Shown here piece by piece: positions 11,894 to 23,494 of a DNA stretch of 64,000 bases. A program made the translations under genes and the position numbers. The stretch is taken from contig NW_006495906.1 in the NCBI RefSeq assembly GCF_000471905.2, positions 3,230,174 to 3,294,173 of the forward strand, written 5' to 3'. Source of the stretch: Amborella trichopoda. Its lineage: Eukaryota; Streptophyta; Magnoliopsida; Amborellales; Amborellaceae. The notes beneath the pieces are model-generated. The model worked only from the letters and a program-made list of their open reading frames with translations. It was not told where the DNA came from and did not search any database. Positions within the stretch are counted from its first letter, which is position 1. The number at the start of each line of letters is the position of its first letter.

Positions 11894-12353
11894 ACCTCTG
11901 CGTGCGTGACCCTCGTCCATGCGACAACTCGTGTCCACTTGCAGACATGGGCGAACCCGTGGGTCTCGTCTCTTGGGTTCTCTGCATACCCTTTAGTAGT
12001 CAGCATATCCCGGGGGGCCAAGGAGGAGGGACACTTGGAGCCCACCCCAAAAGCACAGAGAGGATGAGAGGAGAGAGGTTGTAAGCTTGAAGAGGGATCA
12101 CGTCCAAGCCGCGCTGATGAACACCGGAAGGCTACGTAATTGCTCTAAGAGGGCCATTCGCCCAGGCGTGTCCTCGAACCCTCAAAGTGGCGCAAGGGCA
12201 TTAGGATTCCAATCGCAAAAATCTCTCTCACTGTCGGCCTCCTATCCGCTAGCACGAGGGCCCGTGCGTGCATCATGCGATGAACCTCGGCGGTTGTTTG
12301 AGAGAAAGTTTCCACCTCCACGGCCCGAGGGAACCAAGACCACCTGACATCAA

Positions 12354-12372
12354 ATGGCGACTCTATTGGGGA
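12354..12372 (+). other. Primer binding site, tRNA-Arg type (element H)
   Basis: TGGCGACTCTATTGGGGAC sits five bases after the LTR end. This matches the primer site known for Tat/Ogre-lineage elements and sets both orientation and LTR boundary. Confidence 0.75.
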
Positions 12373-13599
12373 CCCCTCAACCTATCGTTACCAACCTCTC
12401 TTTCTCCTCCTTTTAAGGGATCTGCTTATCCCTCTTTCCTCTGGGATGGAGAGTCTTAGATCCCCATACCTGTGGCTACTCATGGGGAGGCTTGACCGTT
12501 TGGTCCTCCCTCTCAAGCGTATCCTCTGCGCGGCCATGTTCGCTAGGCCATGCTGGCCTCGACCAGGGAATTTCGGGCTCGGACCCTCAAGCCCCTCACC
12601 CTGCCTCTTTCAGCGTCGGGGGGAGACCTCTCTATGCCCACTGCGCAGGCGACTCTACTGTCAACCCGTCACTAAAGCACCATGTTGCTGACGGGCACCC
12701 TACCAACCACGGGCCCAAAGGCGGCCCCTGTGCCGCCACTCCTCCTCAATTTGTTAGTTTTAACGAGATTTCTATCACCACGAACAGCTAGAAGGCATTC
12801 CCATCTATACACACAGGGGCATCGTCAACATCGGCACTCCCGCGCACATATCAGCCATTCGCAATCACCATGTCAGCTCGCGTAGTTACTCTACCATGCA
12901 CACTTATGTCTACAAAATCCCTGGCGGGCCAATCGCCATGATAATGAATCGGGCCAGGCAGTAGCCTACCCCTGTCCCTCGAATCGCTTTGGGTCACTCC
13001 CAACCTGAGCACAGTGCTGGTGCCTCTAACGCTGCCCGCACCATGCGCATGAACCCCATGGCTCGGGCCAGCTTAAGAGCCTACCCCCGAGGCTATTCAG
13101 CCAAGCGAGGACATAGGGAAAGGATTGAATAAAGGAGCGTAACCCCTTGAAATCCACATCTGCCCCATTATCAGGACTTACTCCCGAGACCCGTGAGCAG
13201 CATGACCAAACAGGCCTCAGGGGTGATCCCCTGCTGGAGGCAATGAGCGCACCGAGGTGGGACCTGTACAGTCCCAAATGCCATCGTATTATGAAATAAA
13301 TAGATTAGAAATCAACTAGCAACCAAAGCCTAAATAACAACAAGGGGATGTTAGCCCCGTTCACTTTAATCGAGGCCATGACGTCTCGGTACCACAAGAA
13401 AGAAGGCCTAGGTTTTCTGGGGCATTTGGGCCCCCCATTGCCATCCCTCCCTTGTGAGAAAGTATTGCATGTAACAACATTACGAGAACCTGGCCCATCC
13501 CCTTGGCAACCTATCCCTAACACTTGAGTAGGAGGAGGCCCAGAGGGGACCCTAGGCGTGGTCGGTGCTCGAGGCCTCAGAGGGACACTCCTTTATGAA
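12373..13599 (+). other. Leader and unrecognised internal region of element H
   Basis: This stretch of about 1.2 kb is C-rich and carries only short frames (60-100 codons) with no gag motif that I can recognise. Its place between the primer binding site and the RT remnant implies that gag and protease have been deleted or have decayed beyond recognition. Confidence 0.4.
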
Positions 13600-14130
13600 G
13601 GGTGTGTCACCAATAAGTGACGAAGAAATAAATGAAGCAACAGAGATCCTAGAAGATGGTGGACAAGCCACAGTGGATGATCTCTAGGAAATAAATCTGG
13701 GAAGTGCAACTGACCCGAGACCCACCTTCAACTTCGCTGCTATGTTAACTCATGAAGAGCAGGAATATGTTAAATTCCTTAAGGCCAACCGGGACGTGTT
13801 CTTCTGGCATTACGAGGAAATGCCCGGCCTTGACCCGCTCATAGTGGTCCACAGGCTTAGAGTCGACCTATTATACGAGCCTGTTAAACAAAAGCCAAGG
13901 AGATTTAGGGCCGACCTTGAAATCCAATTGAGGAGAAGGTGGACAAGCTTACGACAACATGCTTCATTCGGGAGGTAAAATATCCAAGATGGTTGGCTAA
14001 CATAGTCTCAGTAAAAACAAAATTTTGGCAGATCAGGGTCTGCATTGACTTTCAGGATTTGAATGCGGCCTGCCCTAAAGATGATTTTCTCGTCCCCTTT
14101 ACAGAGTTGTTGATTGATTCCACCACCAGC
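13600..14130 (+). pseudogene. Tat-type reverse transcriptase N-terminal remnant
   Basis: The frame beginning near 13612 reads EILEDGGQATVDDL, then DPRPTF, then FLKANRDVFFWHYEEMPGLD, then VHRLRVD and PVKQKPRRFRADLE. After a frame change come FIREVKYPRWLANIV and IRVCIDFQDLNAACPKDDF. These are the hallmark steps at the start of RT in Tat elements. The same steps occur on the minus strand in element K at 54400-54880. One in-frame stop lies near 13687 and a frameshift near 13940. The sequence ends after ELLIDSTTSY, before the catalytic core, and joins the family F LTR. The polymerase is therefore truncated. Confidence 0.8.
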
Positions 14131-14181
14131 TATGTGAGGACCAAGACTCTCAACCTGGGGAAGGCACACAATGGTAGGAGT

Positions 14182-14275
14182 CTAAGAAGAGAAGGGGGTA
14201 ACACCGAGAGTGAAGAGAGAAGGGGGTAACATCACGCCAGAAGAGAGAAGGGGGTAACACCATGTGTGAAGAGAG
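14182..14275 (+). repeat. 28-29 bp tandem repeat
   Basis: Three to four units of the type AAGAGAGAAGGGGGTAACA plus about 9 variable bases. The matching array in F copy 2 is at 34445-34545. Confidence 0.75.
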
Positions 14276-14999
14276 AGAATGAGTAAAGTCGCAGGTGTAA
14301 GAAGAGGAAGAGATTTGCACAAACAGCAGTAAGATGGGGCTAGCGTCATGCGTATAGCGCCGTGTGTGTAGAGGCGTGCATGTAGCGCCCTGCGTATCAC
14401 TATCGTGCATGAACAAGACTGCCACCTGCCAATTGCATGCTGCCACTTGTCCAGTGGCATGTGTGGAGCTTGCCAATTGTCCAGCCTTGGGCTACCACCC
14501 CATCCAGTAGGGTACTTAAGCCTCTCTCTCCCCCAACGCCATTCACTTTCTCTCTCTCTCAAGAACCTCTCAACTTTGAACCCCTTTGTTAGCCTTGCTT
14601 CCCTTTGAAGAGCCCTTGGTAGAAGCTTGAAGGAAGACTGTGGAGGAGGTTTTGGAGACACCAGTACATCTTAGGTAAGTGGGTCAACTATCTTGTAGGT
14701 TCTTAAGCATGGATTTAGCATGAACTAAGTGTAAGAATGAGCATAAGTAGATGCATGAATAGAGGATGTATATGTACACTATTATACCAGGATTTCCAGC
14801 ACTTTACCTTGCCTGTGCATTCCCAAAATGAGTATCAAATCTTCTTTTATTTTCATGGAAAACCTATGATTAGGTGTTTATATGTATCTAATGTTCAATA
14901 ACAAAGTTTTTATGTTAAGATGTAGCATAATTTGGGATTAATTGGTTGTCATTTTGAATAATGCTACAACTGCACTGTAATTTCCAAGAAGGTTCTACG

Positions 15000-15735
15000 T
15001 TTTTGTAATCTACTTTGAATCACTACTATTAGAAAGATATTTGTATCTACCAAAATTTTATTGCTTGAATCTTGTTCAAATTCTTTACGCATGAAGAGTT
15101 ATATTTCAAAATGTGTAAGTAGGTCACTGTTGATAGATTTAGTAAAATTTCAGATGTCTTAGTTGTCACTAATTTTGACTTACCAAATGGAGTATGTTTT
15201 CTTCTATATCCCTGGAATTTGAAATATCTATGAGTATTCTTGAAATCACATGTTGAACACATTTCGAAATTCCTCCTAGATTGAGAGTTATACAATTATT
15301 TGCGAAGATATGTCATTGTGGACAGATATCATAAAATTCAGAACCATTACTTGGGTTGTCACGAATGTTTGAATGCCCAAATGGAGTCCAAATGTTTTCA
15401 AACTACCCTTGTTTGAAAGATACATATTTTGACTAGAATTTTGGCTTCGAAAACACTTCGAAATGCCATATGAATTGAAAGTTATAATTATGCTAAGTGG
15501 GACATATCACTATCCCAACTGCACATCAGGTTTCGGATGGGATGCCTTCCTTCTAATGAGGTTTTGAAGGGCCAAAAGGGATCTAAACGCTTTCAAACCA
15601 CCCCCATTTGAAAGATATACGTGTCTAATATAAAATTGATTTTGGAGTTGTTTCCAAATTTTGAATGGATCAACTATGATCACCCTATTTATGACGGGAC
15701 ATCACTGTTTGAAATTGCAGGAAAATGTGATACTG
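15000..15735 (+). repeat. Diverged ~190-bp tandem units in F LTR
   Basis: The phrase GAGTTATA or a variant recurs at about 15098, 15285, 15477 and 15667, that is about every 190 bp. Each is followed by GT..GT....TCACTGT and later by CAAATGGAGT and TTTGAAAGAT. Identity between units is low but the order is constant. Confidence 0.6.
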
Positions 15736-17019
15736 TGATGTTGGCAGATATTTTTCATCAACATGGGGACCCCGCTCAATAAAGCCTAGCAAATAGTGGA
15801 AATTTCGTCAGTCTCAGAGTAGCTCTGGAATCGGCCAAGATCTTCATGAGGTCTATCAAAAGTCTCCTGCCAAGTTTCATCACATTTTGATATGTCTAAG
15901 GCAGTGCAAACTGAGAAACAGTTCAAACAAAATCGACCTCTAACACCCTGAAATGGCCCTTAAAACTAGAGCTACATTTTTGGTGCGTCAAACTGTAGTG
16001 AGACCATAACCATTAGATCCGACACGGTAGAAAATCCCCAGGGGTCAAATTTCAGCCTGAATAGACACTTTACGAAGACGATATAGGCAAAAGAGTGAAA
16101 AAAGAGGAGCCGTAAGCTATTCCTATGCCGCCCCCTACAACTCCACGCCATGGAAGGGACAGTCATGAATAGTGTTTTTTGATGCTCATATCTCGCCCAT
16201 CTTAGGTCAGATCGTGCTCAAATTTGGTGAGCATGTTCGTCTAATCAAGACGAGCGATTCCATATGTAGCACCCCCCGTGAGGATACCTGAGCGCGAAGA
16301 AAATCTAGAGAGATGTTGCTGATCCGTGAAGAAAGTGCAAGAAATTTAGTAGCATTGTGCCTCGCTCGAGTTGCCAGATCATGTTGCTTGCAAGCCTGAT
16401 CAATGTGAGACCAATTCTGTTGCGGGCGTGAGGTCTCGAGCTATCGATGACCCGAAGCCGGTGCATGATGAATGATCGGATTATGCACACGAAGCCGATG
16501 AAGCGACTGCAAATTCCATCGCCAGAATTTCAGATTCCTGCCAAAATTCCAAAGCTGCAAAATCTTCATTCGGGCACTAAATCGAGCTGCATTTGTTACC
16601 CTATGGTCGTAACGGCATGCTCAGTATAATTCAGCAAAGAAATCACTGAAAAACATCAAGGAATGAGTACACTATTGGTTCAAAGTTTCAAGATCCATTC
16701 AAATTTTATGTCACATGATCGTGCACTAAAAACACGATCCATAGCTCAAACTTGGTATCAAATCGATTGCCATACCGAATCCTACATGAAAACAAACATC
16801 TTTCAATCAATCGGGCATCAGAACGACCCCGTATCATCCATGCAAGATCATGCAAATTTTAGGGCAACACAGGGACCGTTCTAAAATTCCACGAATTGTT
16901 AAGAAGGGGAAAATCTATCATTTTGCACCCTATTTTCTAATTTATTTTAATATAATTTAATCTTAATTTTTAGCAATTAACGTTAATTTTGATCATCCAC
17001 CCATGTTTTGGGCAAATTC

Positions 17020-17029
17020 TATATATATG
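17020..17029 (+). promoter_or_regulatory. TATA box of L copy 2
   Basis: TATATATATG stands in the same context as the site at 3141, with CACCCATGTTTTGGG just upstream and CCTTTCACAAAAG downstream. Confidence 0.6.
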
Positions 17030-17465
17030 TACAATCATTATACGCACCAAAGGACTCAACCTTTCACAAAAGGGAGAGTTTTTACTTAATACAATTTCTC
17101 TTTCTTCTCATTATTGGGTCACGTTTGAGAGAGGGAGTGAGATGAGAGAAACTTTTGTATGGTACCCTTAGGTACGAGGTAAATCTTCTCTCTCTTATTT
17201 TTTCTTTTTCTTCTTCTCTCTCTCTTCTTTCCTCTCTTCTCCCTCTTCTCCATCTGAGTTCCCCACAGAGGTAATACACGGCAGTGGCAGTGCCGTGCAT
17301 GCCTCCCTTGAGGTCTCACAGGTCGCGCATGGCGATGGCAGCGCCATGCGCGAGTTTCCTTCTCCTTCTGTTCTTCCATCTCTTTCTTCCAGTGAGGCTT
17401 GTAGATGACGCTACATATCGCTGTCCACCGACGTAGCTTCAACTTCTCAGTGAAGAACCCAAACG

Positions 17466-17675
17466 ATGAAGCTCATTACTGCCCGCAAGGGTTCTCCCCT
17501 GCTACGCGTCTATCGTAGATGGCGATACCCATCACCGCCCGCTAGAGGCCTCGACAATGTCTTTCATCATCGGCGAGCTTCCTTCATGTGGTTGGTGCTT
17601 ATCGTCATCCTTCTTGCGCCCCACCCCTATCGTCGTGCGCCTCATGAGAATTGCAGTCACGCGCTTCACAAATGA
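17466..17675 (+). other. Conserved 69-codon frame in L leader
   Basis: An Arg/Pro-rich frame with the core RVYRRWRYPSPPARGLDN and later PHPYRRAPHENC is open here. It is also open at 3588-3797 in copy 1 and, with small changes, at 20918-21214 in copy 3. The DNA is repetitive (CGCCCGCTAGAGGCC). No known domain is visible. It could be a leader ORF of the transposon or an accident of base composition. Confidence 0.2.
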
Positions 17676-18488
17676 CTATCGTCGTTTACTTCATCAGTGA
17701 CTATTGCCGCCCAAGCGGGGGCATGTTGTATCCTTATGTTGCCAACAGCGATGCCTAGCACCGTCCGTAGTTCATTTCTCAAAATTTAGCCATTACCAAT
17801 AGTGTCGAGCGCCGCCCAAGTCTCATGACACTGCTACTCCACGGTCATGAGTGACAATGTCTAGTGCTGTCAGAGCCCCACCTCTCTGTCGTCTGGTGTC
17901 TTCTTTTCATTCTCTTTTCTCTTCTCACTTGACTGAGGGTAGACTTAGCCTAGTACCATCATATCGGTCTTGGTTTTGAATAGTATTGTCGTCGTGCTGG
18001 TCCTAAGAACCATGCCTGTCTTGCTATCACTTCGAGTCGATAATTTCCCCGGCTATCATGCTAGTCTCGCCTCTTCGTCAAGTTTTCTTCCCTTTTTTAT
18101 CTTTATTTGAACCTTATGCTTCATCGCCCTCTCGTATGAACGTACATTGCCTTAAGGCAAGGGTGGGTCTCTTTGACCCACTTATCATGCAAATTAATCA
18201 AAGAAGTGTTGTACAGAAAACACGAGGATTGCAAGTCAAGGGAGGTGATTTCGAATCAGTTAAAGCAGCTGGGGGCCTTTCTTCGTGATCTAAGAGGGTG
18301 CCCATGCGAGCCAGCCCGAGCAAGTCCCAAACCCACATTAAATTCTTCTCTCATCGGTTGGTATACCTTCCCTTGCCCTCGAGTAAGGTTCTGAGAGAGA
18401 GATCTCAAATCCTGGTTCGTTAGGAACCCTAGATACATGCCTTAGATCATCTAGATCCGTAAGGCAAGATTGAGGCACCTAACTAGCT

Positions 18489-18507
18489 TGGTGACTCAAC
18501 TGAGGAC
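18489..18507 (+). other. Primer binding site, tRNA-Arg type (element L2/L3)
   Basis: TGGTGACTCAACTGAGGAC differs at a few positions from the site at 12354 and lies three bases after the L LTR end. It shows that the common right end of the L repeats is the 3' end of an LTR. Confidence 0.7.
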
Positions 18508-20011
18508 TTACTACCCCTTAGTCAGTTTGCTCTTGTTTGATTAATATCCTCTTTTATGTTTTGCATTATTTTTATGGCATCTTGGTTGTTCAACTTGTTC
18601 ATTCGAGTCGAGGACCTCATTATCCCCGCACTCGTGGCTTTTTCGGTGAAGCAAGCAACTCAAACCTCCTTCCCCACTCTCCTTTTGAGTCAAAACTCAC
18701 GGTCCGACTCCTAGGTTCTCACCTAGATCGGTGCGAGAGGGGACTTAAAGGTCCCTGCCTCCTCGCTTTCTTGCACTGGTGGACTCTCCACCAAGGCCCC
18801 TAACATGGGTAGCACATATGCTGCTGCGCACCCTACTACTGGAAAATCTACTGCTAGTCATATCACTGAGGTACGCCGGAAGGCTGCCCTGTCCATTCCC
18901 GTGAAGGCAAGCGAGTTGTTGTTGCTCCTAAGGTTCGCCGTAAGGCAACCCCTTATGCTCCTTCACCACCTCGAACCTCCAAATCTGAAGGTTCGGCACA
19001 CAGAGGTGGAGGTCTTGAGATCTTCACCCCCTGCACACACCCAAGGGCTAGTAGTCCATCCACTTGAGCCACACCTCAGGGCAACCCTCAAGTTGCCTTG
19101 GGCCCGCATCTAAGGTTAAGCCTTCTCTGGTCGAACCTTACATGCACCATGCATTTGCTTTCAACAACCTGGGGCAGTGCTAGCTCTACGTCACCTCGAC
19201 CACATGAGGGTCGACCACTTCGTCTTCCCTCCCAGCACACGCACCTTCACCCCGTGGGCGATGGGCATCTGCCTCGTCCCTCACAGATACAAGCTCGAGG
19301 GTCTCAACCTCCTCAGGTGGAACCCCTTGATCAAGCCCGGGTCGACCCCCAAGTCACCTAGACGACTAACTCTAAAGGTTCACACGCACCATCTTTGCAG
19401 GTCCCTCTCGGATCCAAACTCTGGCGAAATCACGGACCGGCTCCTTCCCTTGCCGCTCTTTTGATGCCAGGCAAGCATCTCAAGCCCTTTTAGTCAAAGG
19501 TCTTCCCTAAGAGTACCATCTTGAGCCAGCCTCATGCCAGTCGTATACCCAGGCCCCATAAAGGAATTTGGGGCAATGGTCTGATGTCAAACAGAGGCCT
19601 CCAGCCTCCAAAGTGGAAACCCAGCTTGTCAGCTATCATGGGACCCCATTCTCTGCTTCAGTTGATAGACACAACCCTTGCATGTTCAAAGAAGGCGGGG
19701 TATTCCAGGTCTCAGGCTCGGTTCTGGAATGAGCTCCACAGTCGCCTTATGATTAAGCAGAAAAGAGGCCTATAGATCCTGACTAGAGAAGCCTCTAAGG
19801 CAGTTGAGGTCACTCTTGGCGATCTCCTGTCTCGTAATCCCTTTTTCCCTCTCCAAACTCCAAAACCTAAGTAGATCCAAGAATATTGCTCGGTCATGAA
19901 AGCCCAGAAGCCACGGTACCAAGACCATTGAGAACCGGTCCTCACTAGATCAGCATACAAGGCTCAAGTCCAGTCGGGGCAGGCTGAACCCCTCCAGTCT
20001 GACTTGCCACT
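18508..20011 (+). other. Internal segment between L copies 2 and 3, no recognised coding
   Basis: After the primer site comes a T-rich leader, then a C-rich segment with several 80-100 codon frames, for example 18805-19113 starting MGSTYAAAHPTTGK. I recognise no gag, protease or polymerase motif. The position fits a gag start but the motifs are missing. The segment ends where L copy 3 begins inside its own LTR, so a deletion has removed most of the element and the left half of the 3' LTR. Confidence 0.4.
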
Positions 20012-21897
20012 CAGTAACTCCATGCCATGAATGGGGCAGTCACGAACAGTGACTTTCTACTCTCATATCTCGCCCATCCCAAGTCAGATCGTGCTCAAAT
20101 TTGTTGAGCATGTTCGTCTAGTCAAGAGGAGCGATTCGATATGGGCACGTCCCATGACAATACCTGAGCAAGAAGAAAAGCTAGAGAGAAGTTGTTGATC
20201 TGTGAAGAAAGTGCAGGAAATTCAACAGCCATTGCAGGCATGAGGTCTCTGACTATCGCTAACCCGAACCTCGTACATGATAAAAATTTGTATTCTGCAT
20301 ACAAAGCCGACGAAGCGTTTGCAAATTCCGTCGTCATAATTCCAAATTCCTGCCAAAATTTCAAAGTTGCAAAATCTTTGTTCGGGCGCGAAATCGAGCT
20401 TTGTTTGTTGCCCCGCGATCGTAACGGCATGCTCAGTGTAATTCAGTGAAGAAATCATCATAAAACATCAAGGAACAAGTACACTATCGATTCGATGTTT
20501 TAAGATCCATTCAATTTTCAAGTCACACGATTGTGCACTAAAAACACTATCTATGGCTCGAACTTGGTATCAAATCAGTGAGGTGAGAGAAACTTTTGAA
20601 TGGTACGCCTAGGTTCGAGGTAAATCTTCTCTCTCTTCTTTTTTCTTTTTCTTCTTCTCTCTTTTTCTTTCCTCTCTTCTCCATTTTCCCCGTCTGAGTT
20701 CCTCATAGAGGTCATGCACGATAGTGGCAGTGTCGTGCATGCCTCCCCTGAGGTCTCACATGTCGCGCATGGCGATAGCAGTGCCATGCGCGAGTTTCCT
20801 TCTCCTTATGTTCTTCTATCTCTTTCTTCTAGTGAGGCCTGTAGATGGCGCGCTGCCCATCGTCGTCCACAGACATAGCTTCAACGTCTTAGTGAAAAAC
20901 CCTGACAGCGAAACTCGTTGCCTCCCTTAAGGGTCCTCCCCTTTTTGCGCGTCTATCACAGACGGCGATACCCATCGCCGCCCGCTAGAGGCCTCGACAA
21001 CATCTATCGTCATCTGCGAGCTTCCTTCACATGTTCAGTGCTTATCGACATCCTTCCTGCACCCCACACTTATCGTTGTGCGCCTTTTGAGAATTGTCGC
21101 GTGCTTCATCAGAGACTATCGCCGCACGTGTGGCTTGTTGTCTCCTTATGTTGTCAACGACGATGTCTAGCACCGTCCGTAGTTCATTTCTCACTCTCTA
21201 GCCATGAGCAATAGTGATTACTGCCGCTCAAGGGCCACAACACCGCTAGTCCATGGTCATGAGTGACAATGCCTAACTCCATCAAGGCCCCACCTCTCTG
21301 TTGTCTCGTGTCTTCTTTTCATTGTCTTTTCTCTTCTCACTTGACTGAGGGTAGACTTAGACTAGCTCTGCCATATCGGTCTCGGTTTCGAGTAGTATTG
21401 CTATTATGCTGGTTCTAAGAACCATGCCCATCTTGCTACCACTTCGAGTCGATAATTTCGCGGCTGTCATGCTAGTCTCGCCTCTTTGTCAAGTTTTCTT
21501 CCCTTTTCTATCTTTATTTGAACCTTATGCTTCATCGTCCTCTTGTATAAATGTATGTTGCCCAAAGACAAGGGTGGGTCTCTTTGATCCACTTGTCTTG
21601 CAAATTAACCAAAGAAGTGTTGTGCAGAAAACAAGAGGATTTTAGGTCAAGATAGGCGATTCAGAACCAGCTAAAGCAGCTGGGGGGCTTTCTTCGTGAT
21701 CTAAGAAGGCGCCCAAGTAAGCCAGCTCGAGTAAATCCCGAACCCACCTTAAATTCCTCTCTCATCGGTTGGTATACCTACCCTTACCCTGTAGCAAGGT
21801 TTTGAGAGAGGGATCTCAAATCCCGAGTTTGCTAGAAACCCGAGATACGTGCCCTAGATCATCTACATCAGGAAGGCAGAATCGAAGCACTTAACCA
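20012..21897 (+). mobile_element. Family L LTR, copy 3 (5' truncated, promoter deleted)
   Basis: It matches copy 2 from about 16137 onward to the shared end ..GCACTTAACCA. At 20575-20578 the text jumps from GGTATCAAATCA to GTGAGGTGAGAG. These two points are about 370 bp apart in copy 2, and the missing piece holds the TATA box and transcript start. The pyrimidine tract and C-rich block are retained. No primer site follows, as expected for a 3' LTR, but family D LTR sequence is directly adjacent. Confidence 0.65.
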
Positions 21898-23357
21898 TGT
21901 AATACTGAAAATATGATATCATGATACTGAAAATATGATACTTTGATACGGTGTCACAGATTAATGTTGTGATTCTGTTATATTGAAATTGTTGTTTGTT
22001 CCATGACCCTATGCTATGGGTCCTCCAATGGTAGTGGATACCGTGATTCTACTAATATTGAAACTGTTATATGAGCCATGAATACTACGTAATGGGTCCT
22101 CCATTGCTAGTGGATACTGTGATTCTATTATATTGAAACTGTTATAAGTGCCATGATAGCTATGCAATGGATCCTCCATTGGTAATGGATATTATGATCT
22201 ATTATATTGAAACTATTATTTATGTCATGACCGCTACGCAAGGGGTCCTCCATAGGTAGTGGATACTATGATTCTGTTATATTGAAACTGTTATATGTGC
22301 TATGACCACTATGCAATGGGTCCTCCATTGATAGTTGGGTATAATGTATCTCGACTCCTATGATAGGAGTGGAGTTGAGAAGTGACTATGAATGACAGGG
22401 AGGGTCGCGCCCCCCAAATTGTTATGGGCACTACGCATCAGTGCCTCAAATGGTAGTGTAACGCCCTCTCGCCTGAAAGCGTATGGAGAGGGTCGTGCCT
22501 TGCAAGCCTGCAGCCTATCGAAAACCCCGAAGCGCTTTGGAGATTGTGTGTGTGAGTGAAGGCATTACGAATGGGACCTCCATTTGTCATTGTCCTCCCT
22601 CATGAACGAGGGCATAAGTTCCAAGTTACGGAATTGGCTTAACCTGATTTATGTGGCTTTCACTTCAGGAGTAAATAGATATGTTCAGCCTATTTGAGTT
22701 AGGCATTAGGTGTGATCATCAGATTGTAACTGTGATAAGCATAGATGTATTTTCCATCTCAAGAACAATTGATACTCTGATATACGAATGTTACTCTCTT
22801 TATACGGAAAATATATATATTCTGATGGATGATCCTAATCTATGATGCCAGTATGATTTTTGATAGACCGTAGACCATGTTATTATATATATGCATGTAG
22901 GTAGGAATACAAGGGTAGTGATCTTCTTACTGGGCTTATAGCTCACTCCGCTTATTTTCATCTGTGTAGAGTGATAGTACCTGACTGTGGGAATCGAGCA
23001 GCAGAGTGCTGGTGGCAGACATTTGAAGCTTCAAACCTATCAGGGATTCCTTCTATATAGTAGGTGTATGATGGAAATGCCACCGTGTTGTCGTGATTGA
23101 TGAATTGTTATGTTAGGCTTATAAGTCGTAAACAATATTGTAAAGAATCTTGGAGTTTGAATGAATACTTAATGGTTTTATTCTAATTGGTGCATGATGT
23201 ATAAGTTTTATTTAATTTTCGTGGTTTGCTTTGATTCTGCACTTGTAACACGCATTGAGCCACTCCCACCTCAGTGACGATGGTGACCTCCAGTCGTGAT
23301 CCCGCACTTTGTCAGCCTCCAGTAAGGTATGGTAGGGTCAAGGGGCGAGATCGTAAT
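21898..23357 (+). mobile_element. Family D LTR (chromovirus-like gypsy)
   Basis: The segment contains a 75-bp tandem array, a block TAGTGTAACGCCC shared with 4660, a transcript-like T-rich part and the GAGCCACTCCCACCTC end block. It is followed by a degenerate primer binding site at 23357 and then by gag. The left part may be continuous with family F (compare 36180-36500), but that link is weak. The start of the LTR cannot be fixed because L copy 3 abuts it. Confidence 0.55.
21991..22335 (+). repeat. 75-bp tandem repeat, 4.6 copies
   Basis: Units start at 21991, 22066, 22141, 22215 and 22290 with GTTATATGTGCCATGA or similar. Each contains GGGTCCTCCATTGGTAGTGG and ends ..TATATTGAAACT. The spacing is 75, 75, 74 and 75 bp. 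Confidence 0.9.
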
Positions 23358-23376
23358 AGTTATTGTAGCAGAGCAG
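23357..23376 (+). other. Degenerate primer binding site, initiator tRNA-Met type
   Basis: GTTATTGTAGCAGAGCAGCC resembles the plant chromovirus primer context TTGGTATCAGAGC with several changes. It lies between the LTR end and the gag frame. Confidence 0.4.
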
Positions 23377-23494
23377 CCAAGATAGGATTCTTGGCTTAAT
23401 AATTTTTAGAAGTGTCCTTAAAATAGTTCTGGGTAGATTAGTAACTGAGTGCTTGTGCCTTAGGTTGGAGATGCCGAGGACTCATGTCAATAAT

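Larger units (their letters stand above)
10500..12349 (+). mobile_element. Family H LTR (Tat type)
   Basis: This segment has a TATA box at 11599, a pyrimidine repeat and an end at ..CCTGACA, followed five bases later by a tRNA-Arg-type primer binding site. Near 10580-10760 it shares short blocks with the L LTR (AAAAACCCC..AGG..CAAATTT). Just before the TATA box both have an A/T-rich block followed by CACCC.TGTTTGG. It is therefore probably a distant relative of L. The left edge is approximate. Right of it lies the leader of the same element. Confidence 0.6.
14131..15737 (+). mobile_element. Family F LTR, copy 1 (5' part)
   Basis: The segment is collinear with 34272-36010. Both have GAAG.GAGGGGGTAAC-type short repeats, then GGTACTTAAG with a TC-rich run, then AACCCCTTTG followed by GCCCTTGG.AGAAG.TTGAAG, then ~190-bp tandem units. 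The left edge abuts a truncated RT. The right edge at about 15737 abuts L copy 2. It lacks the LTR 3' end and primer site. Confidence 0.55.
15738..18485 (+). mobile_element. Family L LTR, copy 2 (5' truncated)
   Basis: It starts within the L unit (matching 2050 onwards in copy 1) and runs to the shared end ..GCACCTAACTA. The TATA box, pyrimidine tract, the C-rich block with a conserved 69-codon frame at 17466-17675 and the GATCATCTAGAT end block are all present. A primer binding site follows after three bases, so this is a 5' LTR. Together with the internal segment 18508-20011 and copy 3 it forms a deleted retrotransposon. Confidence 0.7.

Noticed and set aside
11660-12084. Several overlapping frames with RERERE or SLSLSL runs
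   Set aside because: Produced by the (CT)n repeat inside the H LTR.
12354-18507. tRNA gene fragments at 12354 and 18489
   Set aside because: Only the 3' end complement of a tRNA is present, at LTR ends, so these are retrotransposon primer binding sites.
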